Below, piece after piece: positions 7,604-12,239 of a stretch of DNA of 12,239 nucleotides. The position numbers and the translations under genes are program-made. Position 1 is the stretch's first letter, and every line of letters starts with the position of its first letter. Under the pieces are notes generated by a model, which saw only the letters and a program-made list of their open reading frames with translations, made no database searches and was not told the DNA's origin. This DNA is from Acinetobacter sp. (GTDB taxonomy: Bacteria > Pseudomonadota > Gammaproteobacteria > Pseudomonadales > Moraxellaceae): contig SSHD01000143.1 in the NCBI GenBank assembly GCA_008017255.1, positions 1 to 12,239 on the forward strand, in the 5' to 3' direction.

Positions 7604-7975
7604 ATGAATATTGAAATCCGTACAGATAATCACATTCAAGGTAGTGAACGTTTAATTGGTTATGTTCGTGATGAAATTACGCAAGAGTTCCAACGTTATA
7701 GTGAGCGTATTACGCATTTTTCAGTGCATATTCGTGATGAAAATGGGGAAAAAGCCGGCATTCATGACACCCGTTGTATGATTGAGGCCCGTCCTGCAGG
7801 CATGAAGCCTGTCGCCGTTACACATACGGCAAACAATATTGATCTGTCCATTCATGGCGCAATTGATAAATTAAAGCGCAATTTGGAGCATTTATACGAA
7901 AAAAGAGAACATCATCGTGGTGGTTTACCCGAATATGTCGATGCAGACGACGGTGTCATAGACGACGCAGTGTAA
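7604..7975 (+). CDS. HPF/RaiA-family ribosome-associated protein, atypical
   Basis: This 123-residue protein belongs to the S30AE/sigma-54 modulation family, whose members bind the small ribosomal subunit and stabilise idle ribosomes. It fits the beta-alpha-beta-beta-beta-alpha pattern: a first strand MNIEIRTDN, a helix at about 15-32, strands at about 38-45, 55-65 and 70-78, and a C-terminal helix IHGAIDKLKRNLEHL (about 87-101). The loop DENGEKAGIHDTRC differs from E. coli HPF and YfiA and resembles a lesser-known proteobacterial branch. The acidic tail (EYVDADDGVIDDAV) is also distinct. The ATG at 7604 is chosen because GAGGAAG sits just upstream (7591-7597); an in-frame TTG at 7565 has no such site. 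A terminator follows, so it is probably transcribed alone. Ribosome hibernation is likely but unproven for this branch. Confidence 0.82.
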   Translation: MNIEIRTDNHIQGSERLIGYVRDEITQEFQRYSERITHFSVHIRDENGEKAGIHDTRCMIEARPAGMKPVAVTHTANNIDLSIHGAIDKLKRNLEHLYEKREHHRGGLPEYVDADDGVIDDAV

Positions 7976-7992
7976 ACATAACGCCATAAAAG

Positions 7993-8014
7993 AAGCCCAG
8001 TGTGGGCTTTTTTT
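7993..8014 (+). terminator. Intrinsic terminator after HPF-family gene
   Basis: A 7-bp stem, AAGCCCA (7993-7999) with TGGGCTT (8003-8009), closes a GTG loop and runs into five more T (8010-8014). It lies 17 bases after the stop at 7975. Confidence 0.9.
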
Positions 8015-8052
8015 ATGCGGCTATCAAATTTATACGTGAATATATAAAATCC

Positions 8053-8073
8053 TGCCGTGATATTCGGCATAAT
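8053..8073 (+). promoter_or_regulatory. Inverted repeat over a possible -10 element
   Basis: TGCCG (8053-8057) and CGGCA (8065-8069), separated by seven bases, overlap CATAAT (8068-8073), a five-of-six match to the -10 consensus, 31 bases before the ankyrin start. No good -35 is seen 17 bases upstream. A repressor operator is one reading; chance or a small hairpin is another. Confidence 0.25.
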
Positions 8074-8104
8074 AGATACATTAAAAATATTGTGAGCGTG
8101 GGTC

Positions 8105-8650
8105 ATGTTAAGCAACCAACAGCAAGCCTTGGTGCAAGCCATACAACAACTCGATTTAGACCAAGTGCAACACTTACTCGCTGAAGGGCTGGACCCGAAT
8201 TTTATTGACCCAGAACAAGGTCCACCAGTGTCAATGATTTGTGATGGTTTATTTGTGTGGTGGGAACAGATTTGCGAAGCCTACGAAGCGGGCAACGCCT
8301 TGAGTGAGCAAGAGAAACAACAAAATTTGCAAGTGTACTTGGCGATTTTAGATGCGCTGATTGCAGCCAAAGCCAACTTACATTTGTGGGATTCTGAGGA
8401 GCTTTATGGTCCATTGTGGGATGCAGCAAGTTCGGCTTGTGCGCCAGTGGTACAGCGCTTATTGGATGAAAAAGTAGACCCAAATACCCGCGATGAAGAA
8501 GGTTTAACGATTTTGTCATCGATTAGTCAGCTGTTCTTCGATTGCGATTTTGATGAAATTGATTGGACGCAAGCCTTACCAGAAGAGCGCGCAACCCTAG
8601 AATTACTGCGTCAGCATGGCGCGAAAATGTCTAAAGAACTTGCGGCATAA
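8105..8650 (+). CDS. Ankyrin-repeat protein
   Basis: A 181-residue acidic protein without signal peptide or membrane segment, so probably cytoplasmic. About four degenerate ankyrin units can be seen: residues 5-45 (LVQAIQQLDLDQVQHLLAEG, then LDPN), about 76-108 (ILDALIAAKANLHLWD), about 109-142 (VVQRLLDEKVDPNTRDEEG) and a C-terminal part unit at about 164-177 (TLELLRQHGA). Segments at about 46-75 and 143-163 interrupt the pattern, the first being rich in Trp and Glu. Ankyrin repeats bind other proteins; the partner is unknown and no catalytic motif is visible. The ATG at 8105 has a weak GTGAG upstream (8092-8096). It follows the HPF-family terminator and precedes the barrel gene by 44 bases with no terminator between, so the two may be co-transcribed. 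I do not recognise a specific named gene. Confidence 0.8.
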   Translation: MLSNQQQALVQAIQQLDLDQVQHLLAEGLDPNFIDPEQGPPVSMICDGLFVWWEQICEAYEAGNALSEQEKQQNLQVYLAILDALIAAKANLHLWDSEELYGPLWDAASSACAPVVQRLLDEKVDPNTRDEEGLTILSSISQLFFDCDFDEIDWTQALPEERATLELLRQHGAKMSKELAA

Positions 8651-8694
8651 ACTTTAGTTAGAAATTAGTGAGAAAAACGAACAAGGAAATATGA

Positions 8695-9462
8695 ATGAAA
8701 ACACTTCAAACTTTGAGCTGCGTAGCACTCTCTATGCTGGCGAGCACAACTTATGCTGCTGATTTTGCTTTTGACCGACCAGGTGCAGGTGTGGGTACCG
8801 GCATTACCCCAGTGGGGCAGCTGGCTTGGGAGCAAGGCTTACCAAGCGTGAGCTATCAACAACAAAACATGACTGGTGGAACCGATAAAAACCTAAGCCT
8901 CAATGCCGATATGTTGTTGCGCACTGGCTTGGCAAAAGGTTTGGAATTACAACTGGGTTGGCAAGGTCCAGCGTGGCAGCAACACAAATATGCCGGCTTA
9001 AAAACTGAAACTGATGGTTTGGGCGATGTCAGCATTGGTCTAAAACAAGCCATTGATTTAGGCGATGAGCGTTTAAGCATGGCGCTGTTGGCAGAGGCGA
9101 TTATTGCCACGGGGAATGATGGCTTTACCACACATGACGATATTTATAGCTTAACTTCGGCCGTGGCTTACGAATTTAGCGATTTGATTGGCACCTCGAT
9201 TACCATGCGTTATGAAGCGCAAGACAGCAATTGGGCGATTACGGCGGTACCAACCCTTGATTATAAAATTGCGGGTAAATTGTCTGGTTTTTCAGAATTT
9301 ATTTATCGTAAAGCCGAAAGCCAAGACTATGAATATGGCTTAGGCACTGGTTTGATCTACAGCATTAACGACCGTGCCCAACTCGATGCTAGTATTGGTG
9401 TAGATTTAGATGGCGCTGCAAAAAGTTATAACGGTGGTTTAGGTTTCGCCGTTTTATTCTAA
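8695..9462 (+). CDS. Outer-membrane beta-barrel, MetA/phenol-transporter-like
   Basis: This 255-residue protein is predicted to be exported and form an outer-membrane barrel. It has a signal peptide (MKTLQTLS start, hydrophobic core, likely cleavage after Ala21 in TTYA-AD). The mature part has alternating polar and hydrophobic strands, many Gly and aromatic residues, and a terminal phenylalanine (GFAVLF), the usual signal for barrel assembly. The DRPG.GVGTG start and the DGLGDVSIGLKQ block recall proteins annotated as transporters of the phenol-degradation MetA type; that name is broad and no substrate can be inferred. The ATG at 8695 has AAGGAAA at 8684-8690. A second ATG at 8691 is out of frame and stops after 23 codons. 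It lies 44 bases after the ankyrin gene and 63 bases before dsbD. Confidence 0.75.
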   Translation: MKTLQTLSCVALSMLASTTYAADFAFDRPGAGVGTGITPVGQLAWEQGLPSVSYQQQNMTGGTDKNLSLNADMLLRTGLAKGLELQLGWQGPAWQQHKYAGLKTETDGLGDVSIGLKQAIDLGDERLSMALLAEAIIATGNDGFTTHDDIYSLTSAVAYEFSDLIGTSITMRYEAQDSNWAITAVPTLDYKIAGKLSGFSEFIYRKAESQDYEYGLGTGLIYSINDRAQLDASIGVDLDGAAKSYNGGLGFAVLF

Positions 9463-9506
9463 GCACAAGCGTCGCAGCCTGTAATTCGATCTGCTTAGGC
9501 TGTGCT
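9462..9506 (+). other. Bulged inverted repeat before dsbD
   Basis: AGGCTGTGCT at 9497-9506 can pair with AGCAC (9462-9466) plus AGCCT (9476-9480), with nine bases bulged out. No T-tract follows, so it is not a typical terminator. It covers the possible GTG start at 9502, which favours the downstream ATG for dsbD. Confidence 0.3.
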
Positions 9507-9525
9507 GCAAGGTAGAAATAATTTG

Positions 9526-11367
9526 ATGAAAAAGCATGTTCAGAGCGCATATATTTCCCAACTGATTCATTATGTTTTGGGGGTGTTGTGTGTATTTGCT
9601 ACAGCAATCAGTTCTGCGGAGGGCAATCTATCCGCGACACTGTTAAGCCCTGAACAGGCCTTTATATTTTCGGTTGAATCGACTCAGCGTGACCAAGCAC
9701 GTTTGGCGTGGCGCATTCAGCCAAATTATTATTTGTATCAACACAAATTTGAAGTGACACAAGGCAATCAAGCATTGGCTTTAGATTTGCCCAAAGCCGT
9801 TGCGCAATACGATGAAAACTATGGTCAAAGCCAAGTGTATTTTCAACAGGTGCACATCAACATTGCAACACAAGCTTCGCAAAAATATAAGGTGATGTGG
9901 CAAGGCTGCGCCAAAGATCGTATTTGCTACCCACCACAACAGATTGAATTTCAAACCGATGCTGATGGTTTGGTTGGCATGCAAAATACCGCTTCAAATG
10001 CCTCAAAAGGCTTTTTAGATGCCGCCCGTTCTGCCAATGCTTTTGATACGCAAAGTGCAACCCATACGCAAACTAGCACAGAAGTAGTCGCTACAAATAC
10101 AAGTGCTTCCAATGTGTTGGCACAAGATCAACAATGGTCCAATAGCCTCGCGCAGCATTCTTTGGCTTATAGTGTGTTGTTATTTTTGGGTTTAGGCATT
10201 TTATTGGCTTTTACGCCGTGTTCATTGCCAATGCTACCGATTTTAAGCGCCTTGATTGTACGTGAGCATAAAGGGGTCAAAGCGTGGGCGATTGCGCTGA
10301 CTTTTGTGGTCAGTATGGCGTTGGTTTATGCGCTATTGGGCTTGATTGCTTCATTCGCAGGGCTAAATTTCCAACGCTGGTTACAACAACCGAGCACCTT
10401 AATTGGTTTTAGTGTGTTGTTTGTATTGTTTGCCCTCAACCTGTTTGGTTTGTTTGAAATCAAATTACCACAACGGCTGTTAAATCGGCTCGATCGTATG
10501 CAGTCGGTGCAACAAGGTGGCACGCTGCTCGGTGCGAGTGTTATGGGGATGATTTCAGCCTTGTTGGTCGGGCCGTGCATGACTGCACCTTTGGCAGGGA
10601 CCTTACTGTTTATTTCACAAACCCAAAATCAATGGCAAGGGGCGCTATTGCTTTTTACACTCGGTTTTGGCATGGGCTTGCCGTTACTACTCGCCAGTGT
10701 GTTGGGTGCAAAAGCCTTGCCTAAAACTGGTGAGTGGATGCATCAGATTAAGGTGATTTTTGCCTTTTTAATGTTGGCGCTCAGTCTGTATTTTATTCGT
10801 CCTTTATTGCCAGAGTGGGCAATGCAGTTGCTCAGCCTGCTGCTGGGTTTGAGCTTTATTGGCTATTTGCTGTATCGTCTATTTGGTCAAAAAACCAAGT
10901 TGCAATGGCTATATGCACTGTTGCTGCTCTTGATGATTCCGGCACTGAGCTATACCCAATATCAACATATTCAAAATCGTAACTCAGTTCAGGCGACGCA
11001 ATTCGCCACTTGGCAGGTGGCAAAAACCGCCGCTGATTTTGAGCAAATGCTAGCCCATGCACCCAAAGACCGTGGCATCGTCATCGATGTTTATGCAGAC
11101 TGGTGTGTAGCCTGTCAGCCAATTGAACATCGAATTTTAAAAGATGCTGAAGTACAGCAGGCGTTATCGAGTTTTTATTTGATTAAACTGGATTTAAGTC
11201 AATACGATGCGTCGCATAAGGTCTTGCTTCAGCAATGGGATATTTTGGGTCCACCAACTTATCTGTTTTTAGATGCACAACAACAAGAAATTCGAGCACT
11301 GCGTTTAACCGGTGCATTTCAAAAGACACAATTATTACAACAACTTGCTGCATTAAAAGGACACTAA
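9526..11367 (+). CDS. dsbD: Thiol:disulfide interchange protein DsbD
   Basis: DsbD is an inner-membrane protein that carries electrons from cytoplasmic thioredoxin to periplasmic reductases such as DsbC. All three domains are present. A signal peptide starts MKKHVQS with likely cleavage near residue 31 (ISSA-EG). The N-terminal periplasmic domain has the Cys128-Cys134 pair in QGCAKDRICYPP. A linker of about 70 residues rich in Ser, Thr, Ala and Gln follows. The eight-segment membrane domain (about 210-475) has FTPCSLP (Cys232) and VGPCMTAPL (Cys351). The C-terminal thioredoxin-like domain has ADWCVAC (Cys527, Cys530). The total of 613 residues is near the usual length of about 565-600. The ATG at 9526 is preferred over the in-frame GTG at 9502 because it gives a normal signal peptide, though AAGG (9509-9512) is rather far away. 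A GST gene follows after 5 bases, suggesting one operon. Confidence 0.94.
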   Translation: MKKHVQSAYISQLIHYVLGVLCVFATAISSAEGNLSATLLSPEQAFIFSVESTQRDQARLAWRIQPNYYLYQHKFEVTQGNQALALDLPKAVAQYDENYGQSQVYFQQVHINIATQASQKYKVMWQGCAKDRICYPPQQIEFQTDADGLVGMQNTASNASKGFLDAARSANAFDTQSATHTQTSTEVVATNTSASNVLAQDQQWSNSLAQHSLAYSVLLFLGLGILLAFTPCSLPMLPILSALIVREHKGVKAWAIALTFVVSMALVYALLGLIASFAGLNFQRWLQQPSTLIGFSVLFVLFALNLFGLFEIKLPQRLLNRLDRMQSVQQGGTLLGASVMGMISALLVGPCMTAPLAGTLLFISQTQNQWQGALLLFTLGFGMGLPLLLASVLGAKALPKTGEWMHQIKVIFAFLMLALSLYFIRPLLPEWAMQLLSLLLGLSFIGYLLYRLFGQKTKLQWLYALLLLLMIPALSYTQYQHIQNRNSVQATQFATWQVAKTAADFEQMLAHAPKDRGIVIDVYADWCVACQPIEHRILKDAEVQQALSSFYLIKLDLSQYDASHKVLLQQWDILGPPTYLFLDAQQQEIRALRLTGAFQKTQLLQQLAALKGH

Positions 11368-11372
11368 AATCC

Positions 11373-12068
11373 ATGTATAAATTATTGATTGGCAATAAAA
11401 ATTATTCCACTTGGTCAATGCGACCTTGGATATTATTAAAACAAGCTGGCATCGACTTCCAAGAACATTTAGTTCAATTTGATAGTTTTGAGCCAGACAG
11501 CCAATTTAAAAACCAAATTTTAAAACATAATCCTGCTGGAAAAGTGCCTGCGCTGATTGATGGTGAGCTGATGGTTTGGGACAGCTTGGCGATTTGCGAA
11601 TATGTGGCGGAACAACATCCTGAACTTACTTTATGGCCGCAGGACACCGTTTTACGTGCTCGTGCCCGCTGTATCAGTGCCGAAATGCACAGTAGTTTTC
11701 AAGCCTTGCGTAATCTTTGCCCCATGAATATCGAAGCCGATTTAAGTCATATCGGCGAACAATTATGGGGGGAACATGCAGCACTACGTACCGATGTCGC
11801 ACGCATAGAGCAAATTTGGTCACAACGACCAAGCACGGACAGTTTTTTGTGCGGTGAGTTTGGTATTGCCGATGCCTTTTATGCGCCTGTGGTGCTGCGC
11901 TTTGTGTGTTTTAATTTGCCAGTGTCGGCTGCGAGTCAAAGCTATATGCAGAAGATGTTGTCCTTAGCCTCGGTACAACAATGGATTGCCGAAGCCAAAC
12001 AAGAACAGATGTTTGTGCCTTTTGATGAGCCGTATCGGCAGCATCGACTACAATATTTACAGTCTTAA
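11373..12068 (+). CDS. Glutathione S-transferase family protein
   Basis: A predicted cytoplasmic glutathione transferase of 231 residues, a normal length. The thioredoxin-fold half (about 1-83) starts MYKLLIGNKNYSTWSMRPWIL, a form in which Ser12 or Ser15 may activate glutathione instead of Tyr or Cys. PAGKVPALIDG carries the cis-proline Pro59, and VWDSLAICEYVAE has Asp70-Ser71, which bind the gamma-glutamyl part of glutathione. The helical half (about 95-231) has GEFGIADAFYAPVV, the usual N-capping block near residue 165. The second substrate is not predictable. The ATG at 11373 is chosen over a longer in-frame start at 11235, which would lie inside dsbD; AAAAGGAC (about 11355-11362) gives a ribosome-binding site. 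It is probably co-transcribed with dsbD. It converges on the next gene with only 9 bases between stop codons and no visible terminator. Confidence 0.9.
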   Translation: MYKLLIGNKNYSTWSMRPWILLKQAGIDFQEHLVQFDSFEPDSQFKNQILKHNPAGKVPALIDGELMVWDSLAICEYVAEQHPELTLWPQDTVLRARARCISAEMHSSFQALRNLCPMNIEADLSHIGEQLWGEHAALRTDVARIEQIWSQRPSTDSFLCGEFGIADAFYAPVVLRFVCFNLPVSAASQSYMQKMLSLASVQQWIAEAKQEQMFVPFDEPYRQHRLQYLQS

Positions 12069-12077
12069 TATGCACGG

Positions 12078-12239
12078 TTATTTACAATAAATTTGCACTT
12101 GATTGCGCCCAGCGGTTTTAACTGCATACAAGGCTTGATCGGCTTGACGGATAATTTGCTGCGGTTCACTGGTGTTATGGGAGCTGCTAACGCCAAAACT
12201 GGCACTAATGCGAAACGGTTGCTGTTGCTCGTAAACAAA
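12078..12239 (-). CDS. GGDEF-domain protein, C-terminal end only
   Basis: The minus strand encodes 53 residues in frame from the window edge to a TAA stop at 12080-12078. The residues include ISASFGVSS and ADQALYAVKTAGRNQV, the final strand and helix of a GGDEF (diguanylate cyclase) domain. Such proteins make cyclic di-GMP, which controls biofilm formation and motility. The GG(D/E)EF active-site motif, the rest of the domain and any sensor part lie outside, so activity cannot be judged. The protein ends soon after the domain (QIYCK), so GGDEF is the C-terminal domain and no EAL domain follows. The gene is convergent with the GST gene. Confidence 0.85.
   Translation of the reverse strand, partial: FVYEQQQPFRISASFGVSSSHNTSEPQQIIRQADQALYAVKTAGRNQVQIYCK

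Noticed and set aside
8202..8519. 105-residue ORF antisense to the ankyrin gene
   Set aside because: It is opposite a coherent ankyrin-repeat protein and has no start signal or domain.
8691..8762. ATG at 8691 as the start of the barrel gene
   Set aside because: It is out of frame with the barrel protein and stops after 23 codons; the ATG at 8695 gives a proper signal peptide.
11235..11372. Longer N-terminus for the GST
   Set aside because: The extra residues come from a frame inside the conserved dsbD thioredoxin domain; the ATG at 11373 starts the family's normal N-terminus and has a ribosome-binding site.
1..12239. CRISPR, tRNA, rRNA, insertion sequence, prophage or toxin-antitoxin system
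   Set aside because: No direct-repeat array, RNA gene, transposase, integrase or terminal inverted repeats were seen in reading both strands.

Overview
The window looks like ordinary chromosome from a gammaproteobacterium of the Moraxellaceae, most likely Acinetobacter. This rests on the moderately AT-rich coding sequence, the way the ParE, GshA and DsbB/DsbD proteins read, and the joined yqiA-parE pair typical of gammaproteobacteria. Genus is an inference from remembered protein sequences; species cannot be told. There are no tRNA or rRNA genes, insertion sequences, phage genes or CRISPR arrays.

Layout. (1) 1-1843, plus strand: the 3' part of gshA (glutamate-cysteine ligase) followed closely by dsbB (periplasmic disulfide generation), closed by a strong bidirectional hairpin terminator at 1851-1875. 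(2) 1879-3225, minus strand: a 448-residue alpha/beta hydrolase with a GHSMGG nucleophile elbow, convergent with dsbB. (3) 3226-3618: a 393-base divergent intergenic region. (4) 3619-6107, plus strand: a yqiA-like esterase overlapping parE (topoisomerase IV subunit B) by four bases. (5) 6108-6267: intergenic, with a GC-rich inverted-repeat block that may be a dispersed repeat. (6) 6268-7149, minus strand: a pirin-family bicupin. (7) 7150-7603: a 454-base divergent AT-rich region. (8) 7604-7975, plus strand: an unusual HPF/RaiA-family ribosome-associated protein with its own terminator. (9) 8105-9462, plus strand: an ankyrin-repeat protein and an outer-membrane beta-barrel of the MetA/phenol-transporter type. 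(10) 9526-12068, plus strand: dsbD and a glutathione S-transferase, 5 bases apart. (11) 12078-12239, minus strand: the C-terminal end of a GGDEF (diguanylate cyclase) protein, convergent with the GST gene and running off the window.

How the genes fit together. A thiol-redox theme recurs: GshA starts glutathione synthesis, DsbB reoxidises DsbA in the envelope, DsbD carries reducing power from cytoplasmic thioredoxin to the periplasm, and the GST uses glutathione. They are separated by unrelated genes, so this is loose clustering and not one operon. ParE is the essential housekeeping gene of the window. I did not find a convincing undescribed system. The items most worth a second look are the atypical HPF-family protein with its long leader, the seven-base G/C run near the start of the hydrolase gene, the GC-rich intergenic block after parE, and the inverted repeat over a possible promoter of the ankyrin gene.
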